Shown: piece after piece, positions 20,305-30,909 of the stretch | Position numbering within the stretch: the first letter of the stretch is position 1 | How the letters are laid out: every line of letters begins with the position of its first letter | Assembly: GCA_963576475.1 (NCBI GenBank) | Contig: OY754973.1 | Span: 5,406,893 to 5,470,892 of the forward strand | Reading direction: 5' to 3' | Length of the DNA stretch: 64,000 nt | Source of the DNA: Molanna angustata | Taxonomy: Eukaryota > Arthropoda > Insecta > Trichoptera > Molannidae | The notes under the pieces: model-generated | What the model was told of the DNA's origin: nothing | Databases searched by the model: none | Seen by the model: only the letters and a program-made list of their open reading frames with translations | Made by a program: the position numbers and the translations under genes

Positions 20305-20742
20305 ACAAATATAGACGCATATACATTGATTTTTTATCCCTGTTGGGAGATTTTTTTGACAAACTTAAACTTAAAGGAATTGAGGGAAGGGCACCACCAG
20401 GAGTGGAGCCTGCGGCTTAATTCGACTGAACACGGGAAAACTCACCAGGCCCGGACACTGGAAGGATTGAAGGATTAACAGCTCTTTCTCGATTTGGTGG
20501 GTGGTGGTGCATGGCCGCTCTTAGTTGGTGGAGCGATTTGTCAGGTTAATTCCGGTAACGAACGTAACTCTAGCCTATATCTCAATAGAGAAGAAGTTGG
20601 AATGTTATTGAAGAAAAGGAAAATCAAGGCCTGTCATCGGCTAGTTTACTTTACGCTTAATTTGCATATGTAAACCAGCCAATGACAGGTCGTAAGCCCT
20701 GTAGGTGCCTTGATTTCCCAGTTCTTCTATAATATGTTCTTC
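20305..20742. mobile_element. TCGA-end foldback copy containing an 18S rRNA fragment
   Basis: The left flank 20311-20366 matches the family terminus (GACGCATATACATTGATTTT, ATCCCTGTTGGGAG, TTTTTGACAAACTT). On the right, ATCTCAATAGAGAAGAAG at 20579 resumes exactly where the family continues, followed by TGTCATCGGCTAGTTTAC, an inverted arm CCAGCCAATGACAGGTCG and GTGCCTTGATTTCCCAGTTC. The 18S piece lies between these two halves at a position that is contiguous in other copies. Confidence 0.75.
20367..20577 (+). rRNA. 18S rRNA gene fragment (pseudogene, about 210 bp)
   Basis: The sequence is a clear copy of the 3' major domain start of eukaryotic small-subunit rRNA: AAACTTAAAGGAATTGA, GGAAGGGCACCACCAGGAGT, GGAGCCTGCGGCTTAATT, GGCCCGGACACTGGAAGGAT, GGTGGTGCATGGCCG, CTTAGTTGGTGGAGCGATTT and GGTTAATTCCGGTAACGAAC, ending ACTCTAGCCTA. 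Changes occur at positions that are nearly invariant in functional rRNA, for example AATTGAGGG for AATTGACGG, ACTGAACACGGG for ACTCAACACGGG and TTTGTCAGG for TTTGTCTGG. It is therefore a non-functional fragment, not part of an rDNA unit; no other rRNA sequence adjoins it. Confidence 0.93.
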
Positions 20743-20819
20743 AATGCAGAGACTTCCAAGACTTGCAAATAAGTTTGAGCAGGTCGATGTCTTAGCATTG
20801 GGTTATGGTGCATACAAGA

Positions 20820-21195
20820 GTTTGTTGTTACATATAATGAAATGATTATATTATGTAATGAATGAATCTTGACTATCTATGTAATATTATTTTTCTTTTT
20901 TTTCTGTTGTAAATATTACTGTAAACAAATGTATTTTTAAGTTGCACTGTTTCTTCTGCTGATTTGTGTTCAAATTTTATTTATATATACCTATCTTTTT
21001 TATATTTAGTTGCTTCACATATTGTTTTATTAACTTTTTATTATGTTTTCTTATTTTGTTTTCTTTTACATAATGTATTATTGTTTTTAGTCTATGTTTT
21101 TTCTCAGTACCTATGTATATTTTAATGTATCTTTGTAAAAGGCAATACATGCCGTATGAGAAATAAATAAATAAATGAATTAATAAATAAATATT
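20820..21195 (+). repeat. probable LINE 3' UTR with AATAAATA tail
   Basis: A T-rich stretch ends in AAAAGGCAATACATGCCGTA and GAGAAATAAATAAATAAATG, the style of CR1/Jockey-like 3' ends. No coding tail is recognisable upstream. Confidence 0.45.
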
Positions 21196-21199
21196 ATAG

Positions 21200-23285
21200 G
21201 GAGACTGTTATTTGATTATTACTATAATGATTAATTAATTTAATAGAATATTTATAAGAATGATTATTGGGTGTTCTAAAGGTATAATTAAAACTCATCT
21301 CTCTATAATATATACACTACAAACAATTGGGTGCAACTGATAATTCATGCAATTAAAGATTGTACTCACTCTGATGTATGTTTATTTCGAACAATGTTAT
21401 ACATAGTATTTGTTAAATTATAATATTTAATTCACACGTAATTAGAATGTGGAGGAAAGAACGCGATACGTCTAGGCCGGGCGATGAAGAAATTACGAAT
21501 AGTGAGAGTAGGAGAGCAACATTTTTTATACGTTCAGCTTGAGCTGGTAGCCATGGCAAGCCATAAGTGATGTATGGACATCATAGGGATGGTCCACCTC
21601 AATATTCAAACTTCGTCTCTGTTGAAATATTAATTTGTCAAAAACATGTTAAGTATTTGTGTCAACAATATAAAAGACGATACTTGTTTCAATGTAACAT
21701 GATCAATTAAGACAAATTTTATAATGTGCTTTTATTTTATTTATTTATTTACATAATACATAAAATCCCTAGTGAGCCTAGTGAGGTTATTGGAATTAAT
21801 AACCTCACTAGGCGAAGCTTTTACTGTGGTAATACTAACAATAAATTAATCAGCAACAATGGATTTTATTTTTTTAAAGGAATTGTTAAGAATTCGTGTT
21901 ACTTTTCATACTTGGGAAGTAGGTATTTTAAAAGAAAATTCCTTATAATATAACATTTTTACGCAATTTCTTAACTATGCGAATTTCAACAAGACCCTAC
22001 AGGTATTTCTCTTAAAGGTTTTCATCTGAGTCTAGGTACTTTTAAAATGGACTCGTATTTTAGCAAAATCTTTGTTTTTATTTTTTGTTAACATAATATT
22101 ACCTAACTTTATTTTATAACTTCTAAATATTATATAAATTTTATCTATAAAAGTGCACTCTGATTGTTGATGAAGGCAAATACTTACGAGACAGGATTTG
22201 AACCTGTTCAATCTTAGTTGTTTAATTCAACATAAATCATAAATTGCCATCGGTAGTGTCTCTTACCCTATAATAATAATTAAATTCTTTTATTACGGAA
22301 AAAAATTTAATCTTTATTTGGGTTAAAGTTTTTATTTCGTTATTTTTAAAGAAGTTTAACTCCATCAATTACTTTATAGATATGTATTTTATTGAAATAA
22401 AATACGTACATTAAAAATGATCTATCATATTTATTCAAATACATTCATTTTTCATGTCATACATAATTTGAACAATTTATTTTCTTTGCAGAATCTGATA
22501 TAATGCACGATAAATAATTGGGAACAATACATTTTTTTTGTATACCACCTACACGTTCGCTTATAAAAGAAAATAATTTGTCTGTATACCGACATTCAAT
22601 TTATCTTATTCATTAAAATATAACTTAAGAGTCTGTGTATGTATTTAGGCTTAGAGGATGCGTTAAGATGTTTTTACAAAGATCAATTTGTACGCGGAAG
22701 TCGGAAATGTGTGATATTTATTGGCACATATTATGATAAAACTATCTCGTAGGCAGAAAATAAATCTATCAGTATTCAAAAAGTCCTTCGAGTCTTCTTT
22801 CAAATGCCATTTATTTTTAAATTGATATACATATCGTATATGCACCTCGATTGCTTTATGCTTGTTAAAAATGTTACTTAGTCAAATACATACATGTCAT
22901 GTCCTATGAAAGATAATGAGAATAAGTTGACACATCATGTTTCTTAATAGAGCAAGATTAATTTATTTTTAACAACCTTATACATATACTTGAATCAATT
23001 TTATAAATACCTCAAAAGTCGAAATTCCACCGTATTGTGGCAGTATGTATTCTATAATAACAACATGATGTATATATATAAGTAAACAAAAATACGTCAA
23101 TCAAAAAAAAAAAATAAAGCAATACTATATCAAACAATATCAGATAAATTATGGCATGTTTGCACACACGCACACCAACAGCCACACACGCACGCATGCA
23201 CGCACGCGCGCGTGCTCACACACATACACACCATGGTCATCTGTGCACTAGGTAGACCTAGTAAGTACATACCTATTCAGTATCC
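21200..23285. other. AT-rich sequence, nothing recognised apart from listed hairpin
   Basis: No coding or RNA feature is supported. Around 23160-23232 there is a low-complexity CA/CG-rich run (CACACACGCACGCATGCACG). Confidence 0.5.
21777..21812. repeat. perfect 15-bp stem hairpin
   Basis: CCTAGTGAGGTTATT and AATAACCTCACTAGG pair exactly across the 6-nt loop GGAATT. A third partial copy, CCTAGTGAG, lies just upstream. Confidence 0.8.
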
Positions 23286-23289
23286 TTTC

Positions 23290-23430
23290 TTCCCATTGCA
23301 AGATTACCAATCATTTGCTTCAGGTTAAACTTTTTATCTTGAACTGTATTACACAGCCTGGGTGCCAAAAATGTAAAATGCCTTTGTGCGAATTCCGTTC
23401 TGGTCCTATGCACCTTGTAATGCTTTTCAT
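23290..23430 (-). pseudogene. LINE C-terminal fragment
   Basis: The minus strand reads HYKVHRTRTEFAQRHFTFLA then PRLCNTVQ and KKFNLKQMIGN. This resembles Y.VR.......P....F...AP.LWN.LP..I......FK of non-LTR reverse transcriptases. Only about 45 codons remain. Confidence 0.5.
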
Positions 23431-23884
23431 TATGACAAAGTTAAAATTAAATACCTACATATAAATCTATGTATTTCATTTAAAAATTACTAAAATATTA
23501 TATTAATAACAAAATTTAAGCGTTGCCGGAAACGTTAAAAAATGATAAAGGTTTTTTGTTTAATATTGGTTTTTATGGCAAATGAATTGCGGCTAGCAAG
23601 ATGTTTATCTATTAGATATTTAGGAACAATATACGATGTAGGAAATATGTTAAAAATCGTGTTTAAATTAGATATTAATATTTTTTTTAATATATCCAAT
23701 CAAGGTCCCATTAAAAGGTTTGTTAATTTTCAAAATACCACAATTAATAACTATGAACTAATGTAAATGTATGTAGGCTAAAATTTTAAATTTATTGCGA
23801 GTCGAAAAATTTATTAATCTGATTGAATAAAAATTTTATATGGAGTCAAATGAGCTGATCAATGATGAATAATTAATGAAATCT

Positions 23885-24105
23885 TGTTAACAGATAATAT
23901 ACAATCTTCTTCTTCGCTATAGCCCAAATCAAAACCTTGGCCTCTTTTTATTTAACTTAAACCTCCAACTCCTTAAGTCCTCAGTAAATTTTAGTTCTTC
24001 AGTTAGTTTCTAGGAGATCCTGAGTCGCTTCCTTCTTTTTAACGTCCCTCCATCTCTGTCGATGTCTTCCGATGTTTCTACTGCTGTCCAATCATGTTTC
24101 TCTCT
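23885..24105 (-). pseudogene. probable LINE tail remnant with GAA-type end
   Basis: Minus-strand fragments GRHRQRWRDVKKKEATQDL resemble RP..RW.D.VK.D of LINE tails. The plus strand begins CAATCTTCTTCTTCGC, the complement of a GAAGAAG end. The evidence is weak because the frame breaks quickly. Confidence 0.4.
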
Positions 24106-24670
24106 GGTATTAAATATATATGTAAGTAATTACTAACATTTTTGTGTATTGAAAGGTAAACAGTATACAATTCGTAACATGGTCTTGCAGAAAATTCACA
24201 TAATGAATTTCCCTGTAACAGTTTGGGGTGGTTGAAAAACATCATAGATTTTAATATAATATATGAGATGAGTATCTACTCCGTGCAATGAATGAGTCAT
24301 GGTATAATGCGCATTTGACGTCTTGGTTGGCAACATATTGCAGTTTTCCATACATTTCAACACTTCCTAGATAACTTTTATCTATGTAAATCTTAATGAA
24401 CAAATTGTTTTTTTTTTTCGACAAATAAATCCGAAAACAATTCCCATTAGTCGCTGATCTATATATAAAAACGATGTGGTCTGCCCACCTTGTTGTCAAA
24501 AATCCTCTCTTCGATTCATACAAAATTTGCTAACTGCGACATCTAGTAAAAAATCTATGAAAAAAATTTACCATATAGTAGGTACTTACAATGAAAATTG
24601 TCCAATACAAAAATAAATTTAGGCATTTCTTATTTGTTAGATTAAATTTTTTGATCGAAAGTTTTTGATG

Positions 24671-24916
24671 AAATTCCAAGTTTCTTAAAATTTTAATAAA
24701 CATTAAAAATAAAAAAAACGTTTATAACTTAATTCCACTGCTAATTCAGACTACAACCAACAACCGGTTTCGTGTTTTATTCGTGCCATTTTATTTAACT
24801 ACTTGAAAATGTGCTTAGCATGAAACCGGTTGTAGGTAGTAGTCTAAATAAACAGTGGATTTAAGCTATAAACGTTTTTTTATTTTTAATGTTTATTAAA
24901 AATTTCAAGAAATTTC
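24671..24916. mobile_element. foldback repeat of ~246 bp with ~100-bp arms
   Basis: The left arm (TTTTAATAAACATTAAAAAT, ACGTTTATAACTTAATTCCA, CAACAACCGGTTTC) is repeated inverted on the right (GAAACCGGTTGTAGGTAG, AGTGGATTTAAGCTATAAAC, ATTTTTAATGTTTATTAAAA) with a few mismatches. The loop is about 50 bp. No coding sequence or target duplication was identified. Confidence 0.8.
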
Positions 24917-25114
24917 TTATTGAGTTAAAATTACATCCAATGCTCATTATTTTTAAAACCAACAGAACATTAATAAAAGATATTGAATAAGAATGAGATT
25001 TGATTTGAAATGAAGATTAAGTTTTTAAATACACATTTTATAAAGAAGTCACATCTTCACCTTCCTACCAGCATTCCTTCATATCGAAGATGCGTAAAGA
25101 ATGATCAATTACAT

Positions 25115-25540
25115 GTCATCGGCTGGTTTACGTGATCACTTTATGCGCTTGCGCAACGTTCACCAATTATGCCTTTTTAATGAGATCCCTATCAATTCAA
25201 TTTTGAAAGTTCTATATATTGTAATACTGAAATTCTTTTCGCTTGAAAATAAGGATTTTTTACTACAGCCATCTATGGGTGAACTTTCAAAATTGAATTG
25301 ATAGGGATCTCATTAAAAAGGCATAATTGGTGAACGTTGCGCAAGCGCATAAAGTGATCACGTAAACCAGCCGATGACAGGTCGTAAGCCCTGTAGGTGC
25401 CTTGATTTCCCGGTTCTCCTACAGTAAATATTCCAACTTCGTCTCTATTGAGATAATTAAAAATCTGTTAAAAAATATCTTTGACTCCCGACAGGGAAAA
25501 AATCCAATGTTTGCGCATATGCAATAATAAAAATATTCGA
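25115..25540 (+). mobile_element. TCGA-end foldback copy with ~12-bp flanking duplication
   Basis: The left arm starts abruptly at GTCATCGGCTGGTTTACG and runs to about 25240. A loop with CGCTTGAAAATAAGG and GCCATCTATGGG follows, then a full right arm that is the reverse complement, continuing through CCCTGTAGGTGCCTTG, CTTCGTCTCTATTGAG and CTCCCGACAGGG to the constant end AAAATATTCGA at 25540. GATCAATTACAT occurs at 25103-25114 and 25539-25550, so the insertion is flanked by a 10-12 bp duplication. The left end is truncated relative to the right. Confidence 0.85.
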
Positions 25541-25709
25541 TCAATTACATATTCAATGGAGATCAGTAATCAAGATTCTGTTATTATTAGTCTTCCATAT
25601 TAAGTTATAAAGTTCATTAACATCGAATATTTGATAGACTGATCTATTCTTGTATTCAATTATTTTTTTTAACATTGCTTCTTCTTACTTTCAGCCATCT
25701 CTTCACTGC

Positions 25710-25812
25710 TGGATACCAAACATTGGATTTTTTCCCCGAGTTCCAGGTTCTTTTATAATATCCCAACTTCGTCTCTATTGAGATGTCAAAAAGTTTGTCA
25801 GTAAAAATACTT
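25710..25812. mobile_element. TCGA-end foldback fragment
   Basis: AAACATTGGATTTTTTCCCC is joined directly to GAGTTCCAGGTTCTTTTATA, ATCCCAACTTCGTCTCTATT and TTTGTCAGTAAAAATAC. This is a terminal piece fused to an inverted sub-terminal piece with the interior deleted. Confidence 0.7.
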
Positions 25813-25928
25813 CCATTCTAAGTGGACCATTAGAAGACTTTAAAATGCTAACATGTAACTACCAACTAGGTATTTAGAAAAATATATAGGTACTAACAAA
25901 CATTTTGAACACGAAACTTATATTGATA

Positions 25929-26585
25929 CGAGTGGATTGTGAGCAAGTCACTCAACAAAGTATCCAAAGTTTGTATAGAAAATTTACAGCATTTTCATGA
26001 ATTGAGTTTATCTTTGATTTATATATTTTATTGTAAAAACTCGATAATTTTCAATGCTATTTTATGAAAATGATTTATTTTATTTTATTTATTTTTATTT
26101 TATGTAGCTTCACGGGCAACTTACAGAGGCTAATTCAAATAATTATTTAACACGCACCCAATAACAAGTTGCCACATTCTGGAGACATACGATCAGCAGT
26201 CAGATACCTAATTAACTGAACCACGAAAGCCGATGATGTGCCTATTTACATTTTTTTTACTTAAAATATCAAACTTCAAGTTTCCTGAGCTTGGAGTCAC
26301 TTTTAAATATTTGACAGTTAAAATTGAGAAGCACTTTTCAGGTATCCTTCACGAACTAACAGGATATAAGCGAGTACTAGATAGGTGAAAAGAATCAAAT
26401 AAGTACCTAATTTAGTATTTAATCGATAAAGTACAAAAAACACGCCGTACATAGTACACATCACATACACACTGAAACATTTTGATGAAATTTTCAGAAT
26501 ACAATATCAGCAATAACATAAAAATTGCGAATTCACAATTGGCCACAATATCCCCTTGGGAAAGTGAGGAATAAAAACTTTCAGT
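25929..26585. mobile_element. FB-1 foldback one-arm copy, interrupted by a SINE
   Basis: It begins with the family terminus GAGTGGATTGTGAGCAAG and continues AATTTACAGCATTTTCATGA. After the SINE at 26085-26240, it resumes with CAAGTTTCCTGAGCTTGGAG, GTATCCTTCACGAACTAACA, CATTTTGATGAAATTTTCAG and CAATATCCCCTTGGGAAAG, ending near TGAGGAATAAAAAC. The interrupted order matches the left arm of the 57-kb element. Confidence 0.75.
26085..26240 (-). repeat. tRNA-derived SINE, type C, reverse orientation, nested in FB-1
   Basis: The plus strand shows a TTTATTTTATTTATTTTTAT tail complement, GGGCAACTTACAGAGG, TTGCCACATTCTGGAGACAT and ATCAGCAGTCAGATACCTAA, then GAACCACGAAAG, the complement of the head. 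The B box region is deleted (GAGACATACGATCAGCAG fuses body to head). Confidence 0.75.
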
Positions 26586-26744
26586 GATGAGTATTTGATG
26601 AAGTCAAATGTAAGTGAAATGTACATAGGTAACACATTAATGATTGATTATCATTTACAATGCTATTTTATTTTTGTATATTCTATGGCGGACCTTCCAT
26701 TAATTTTGTGTTTTCTGTACATTTTAAATGATAATTTTACTGTA

Positions 26745-26860
26745 AAAGGGATGATTGTGGGCCGTAGAGGAGTCGGCAGAAAGCAGTTTTCATGGCTCCG
26801 AAAAATTCAGGAATCGACCGGGATGAAACGTGCGAAAGACCTGGACATATTATGATGAAA
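26745..26860 (+). pseudogene. LINE C-terminal tail fragment with GAA-type end
   Basis: The reading GMIVGRRGVGRKQFSWLRKI and QESTGMKRAKDL matches the tail I.GRRGVGRKQ.SWLRNIREWTG...A.. found near 1.3, 41.2 and 52.8 kb. The sequence GATGAAAAAGAAGATT follows. Confidence 0.75.
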
Positions 26861-26988
26861 AAGAAGATTCGATGTGTAGTTAGTGTATAAACACCCTCAT
26901 AAAACTTTTATTACGATCAATATTCTAATGAATGGAAATAAGTATAGTCCTCACTTAGCAACAAATACCTTGGTTCTGTTTTAACATT

Positions 26989-27543
26989 CTGGGCTGTGTT
27001 CATATACAACACTCGACTTAGGGTTTCGGATGTACCTGAAGTTGCAGATTATGGCGTTTTTCACACAAATCTCACTGAACGCTTTCGAGCGGCGGTGTTC
27101 AATCTAAACGCAGCATCGAGCGTCAGAAATGTGAAATATAATTTATCATACATGTGTATTTTTAGATTAAATTTTTATCGAAAGACAATTGGGTAGTGGA
27201 GTAAATAATGCTCTCTGACCTTTTATTGGAATTTTTTAATGATATTTTTATAAATTAACCTCTTTGTAAATGCATATTGTCATCATAAATAAATAATGTC
27301 AACTGACATAATAGATAGGACAGAAACAAATAGAAGTCATCTTTCCACAGATGAAATAGAAGTCAACAGATACTATAACTGTCAGAGCGTTTTTTACCCG
27401 ACAATGTTACCGAGTGTTTTGTGCGTACACTCGACGTTAAATCTGAACGCCACAGAGTGTCTTTCGAGCATCTATTTCCGGTCATTATGAACGGCTTAGA
27501 GCGTCACTAAGTGCGCTCGGCCTTCACTGTGAACGCAGCCCTG
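26989..27543. mobile_element. possible hAT-like non-autonomous element
   Basis: The left edge CTGGGCTGTGTTCA and the right edge TGAACGCAGCCCTGG form short inverted termini with one or two mismatches. The outer CAGGGCTGCGTTCA style is typical of hAT ends. The interior 27205-27410 recurs inverted at 53.50-53.70 kb. I could not find an 8-bp target duplication. No transposase is present. Confidence 0.5.
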
Positions 27544-28394
27544 GAAATCAATAAAGAGCAACTGACAATATTTGCGTAAGAAAATATTAAATCAATATAT
27601 TTGCGATGGAATTCTTTAAAAAAAAATAGTGTTGCGAAATTCATACATCAAAATACTATTGCTCACCCTGATCGATGTATGAATATCTATTTATTATATG
27701 TATCATGTTGGGAGCGCGCTGCCTTTGATATATAAAATAAAAATATTAAAGCTGTCATTGAGTAGGTACAGCAATATCAAAATTTGCACCACGACTTTTC
27801 TGCTACGTGCGTGAACTTACGGCGGACACATCATTACAGAGAGGAACTGTCATACAAAAAGAAATAGCGTTTTTTTTATTCAAGGTATGAAAAAGTTAAT
27901 CATATCCAAAGTACTGGACTGTAAATAGTTTTCGAATATATCTCAACATATTAATAGAAGAGCAGATGTGTTGGGACATGAAGCTTATAGGTAAATTCTT
28001 CACAGTTAAATTTTCTATAACAAAATTTAAAATTTTAACTCTGTAGTGACCATATCATTTGTATGAACTGCTTTGTATATTTACAATTGATTGTTTTTTT
28101 TTGTGTGATATTAGTATTTTTATTGATATATTTTGCGTGATTCTCCCCTAGATGATTTCAAGACTGACAATATGAAAGGGCCAGCAGAGTAAAGCAGAGA
28201 AAACAAACTCGTCCAATAGGTTGAGGAGAGCTGACCCCAACAGTCGACACAGACAAAGAGTTGGAATAAAGTAATGGATAAGAAGAAAATTAATATATTT
28301 ATTGCTAAATATTCAAACGTGCGTATAGATATATCTAGTGCACAATTTATTTCGTTGTGATATGTTTTGTGCTAGATCTACCTTAAACTCCAAA

Positions 28395-28700
28395 AAGATC
28401 TAGGAATGACATATGTGTGGAGTATTCTGCTATAAGTATGATTGTGAGACATGGTGCATAGATGAATGAGACCATAAAAGATTGGAGGCCTTCGAGACAT
28501 GGACATCCCGACGAATACTCTGCATACCTTGGATGAGCCACACTACGAACAAACCAGCGTGCAAGGACATGAAGTGTACCTCTTACACAGAGTTGAACAG
28601 AGTCGCTGAAGATCGAGCGGAGTGAACGAAAAGATACATCGATTTGCTGCCAACCAATCCCCAAGATATGTAAAACCAAAAAAGAAGAAGATCTAGTATA
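28395..28700 (+). pseudogene. LINE ORF2 C-terminal tail, internally deleted
   Basis: The plus strand reads YVWSILLYKYDCETWCIDE, a stop, then KRLEAFETWTSRRILCIPW and later TELNRVAEDRAEWTKRYIDL before a stop. These match the LINE tail motifs VWS..LYG.ETW, RLEAFE.W..RR.L.I.W and the terminal AEDR..W. The GHI.R middle segment is missing. A GAAGAAGAAG run follows at the 3' end, as in the other GAA-tailed group. Confidence 0.8.
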
Positions 28701-28754
28701 CATACTGCCATCTGTTGAAGATAGTCAAAACCAAGTTGAAAACTGATTTTTTTC

Positions 28755-28960
28755 ATTACTTATTTATTTATTTATTTTAACACTTTAATGCGCATAACTT
28801 GTTTACCAGTACAAATGGCGGACTTATTGCCTAGTGGCAATTTCTTCTGGACAACCATCAGTTACAATAATTATGGGTGAAAGTGGTACATGTACAAAAA
28901 AAGAAAACCTACATTAAACTATAAACATATAGGTACCTAATATGTACACCAATGACACTT
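28755..28960. repeat. dispersed retroelement end, GGCGGACTTATT type
   Basis: ATTTATTTATTTATTTTAAC is followed by AATGGCGGACTTATTGCCTA, GGCAATTTCTTCTGG and ACAACCATCAGTTAC, paralleling the copy at 19.97-20.10 kb. The leading ATTTATTT run suggests the complement of an A-rich tail, so the element probably reads on the minus strand. Confidence 0.6.
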
Positions 28961-29283
28961 AAACAAATCTTAGATGAAACCTGATAAAGCACTATGAGAG
29001 GGAAGGGAAAAAAAGGAGAGAAGATTTGTCTAACTACAGGAATAGGGAAATTAATGGGAAGTATTGAAGTTAGGATAAAAGATCGCGCAGAACATTGAGA
29101 TATTATACAATTTTCACCTAAGGAGATAAATATATATATTATTTAAAAAAATATATTGTAAATAATGATTTTATTTTATTTTATTTTTTTATTTATTTAT
29201 TTATTAAAGACACCAACAGAACATTGAAATATACACTCACAAGTTAACACATGATACAAACACATAAGGTCTCCAATGCTCCA

Positions 29284-29368
29284 ATGATTTTTATAATTAT
29301 AATAAAAATCATAATTGGATTTATAATTATAAATCCAATTTATTTTTTATAATTATAAGAAAAAATAA
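29284..29368. repeat. three adjacent palindromes sharing the core TTATAATTATAA
   Basis: The core TTATAATTATAA occurs at 29291, 29321 and 29347. Each is the centre of a separate palindrome with different arms: ATGATTTT/AAAAATCAT, AATTGGAT/ATCCAATT and TTATTTT/AAAAAATAA. The middle one (29313-29340) is a perfect 28-bp palindrome. Confidence 0.9.
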
Positions 29369-29379
29369 ATAAATCCAAA

Positions 29380-30515
29380 ACGCAATATATCTTTTCTATT
29401 TTTTTTTAAGCTAGGCAGGTCACACAATATAATTATTATGATATGGGCCATAATTGTTTTCTTTGAACACTCATACATAAGGATCAATATGAAATACATA
29501 TGTATTTGCACTATGAGCAAATAAAGGAAAGTCACTAATATTTAATTATTTATAAGATCAACGCTCATATGTACATTTACAAAAATTAGTTTACCAAGAA
29601 AAAATAAACATAATAAAACAATATGGTGAATAGAATAAATCAAACTGAAATAAAAACAGTGAAAAAAAACTTCTCAGAACAAAATTTCAAAACAATAGAT
29701 AAAAAAAATATTTGTGATTCACATTAGTTAAAATTTAATGAATTCGAAGACCTTTCCTTTCATATAGGTATAAGATTTATAGTTGGTTTCGGCCCTGCGT
29801 AACGGAAAAAGTACTTGCGAAGATCGAAGGTCAAATAACCGGTTGCTCTACTCACTGTCCAATAAGTAAGTACCTATATGATATCCAGTGGTCTGAGACG
29901 ATGCCAACAAGTCTAGTCAAGATTTCGTTACTGAACTGTACCAAACCTGGTTGATATCATTTTACATATTAATATTATTATCACCAACCAGCAGCCACCT
30001 GCCTATGTGACATGACTGGACTTTTATTGAAAAATTTATATGCAGTATTGATTACTTGAAACATGTTCAACTGCAGCCAAGCTAACAATATGTGAATACT
30101 CATGTCGTTTATTAACCAGCTTCTGATCGTAATTTAAACTCATATTACTGAACAATAAAACGATGAAGTCATACGAGAGATGAAGAAGTAGCTTCTGCTC
30201 ATGAAACCAACTATGAATAATACATTTTATCGGAATTTTGAAGTCATACCTGCTCATACTCTTTGGTGAACGACAGTTTTTTGTCACGGAATTAGTGCGC
30301 TAAATTGCGATTATACCCGATGTGTCTTCTACTGAAAGCATTTCTTCATCATTGAAACGAAATTCTTTTTAATTTCTATAATTATTATAATGTCTTGTGA
30401 ATTACAACGTTTTCCGCGCTCGCAAGTCAAAATGATAATTATGAAAGTGCTCACCTAATCTAAATATAAAAAAGGTCAAGTGTCAGAACATCTCAAGTTC
30501 GTTCGTTTCCGTGTT
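29380..30515. other. no gene recognised
   Basis: The stretch contains mixed AT-rich DNA with short GC-richer parts. No frame or repeat with a recognisable identity was found. Confidence 0.45.
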
Positions 30516-30519
30516 CAGA

Positions 30520-30905
30520 CTATCTAATACACCCTCTCCAATAACTTACAGCCTGTCGTTTCCTCATCATTACAAGGCACACCAGTAGGTGCACCGTGTT
30601 CTGCTCTTCTCCACAACCACACGTCACATTCTACTCGCCTTTCAGCAGTTCCCATCTGCTGATGCTCACCTTGTATCAACTCAAGCCCGTAAAACCTCTT
30701 ATTTTTCTTCTTACATTGCCACTAGAGACTGTGTGTGCAGAATCTACTGCTTCATATGATGTGGACTACAAGCTGACTTTCCTCCTTTTGATGGTTCTTC
30801 CGGGCATCCTTCTTCCCTTTAGTTTTTCATGTAGGGCAACGTGTGGTAGTCTTTGGAATTCTATTCTTTCCACATGGTCTTTAAGATGTATTTTTTTCAC
30901 CTCCC
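30520..30905 (-). pseudogene. LINE C-terminal remnant with CCHC-like zinc knuckle
   Basis: In one minus-strand frame 30520-30660 reads TCGCGEEQNTVHLLVCL, matching the C.CG..Q...HLL.CP zinc-binding motif near the C-terminus of several insect LINE proteins. Upstream on the same strand, in other frames, LHEKLKGRRMPGRTIKRRK fits the basic linker. Frameshifts separate the parts. Confidence 0.6.
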
Positions 30906-30909
30906 CTAT

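Noticed and set aside
20367..20577. Functional rDNA locus
   Set aside because: Only about 210 bp of the gene are present, with changes at highly conserved positions, and transposon sequence adjoins both sides.
21777..21812. Rho-independent terminator
   Set aside because: The hairpin is perfect, but the sequence is eukaryotic and has no adjoining gene or following U run.
23012..23232. Z-DNA-forming regulatory element at the CA/CG-rich run
   Set aside because: It is an irregular low-complexity tract without any adjoining gene; nothing supports a role.
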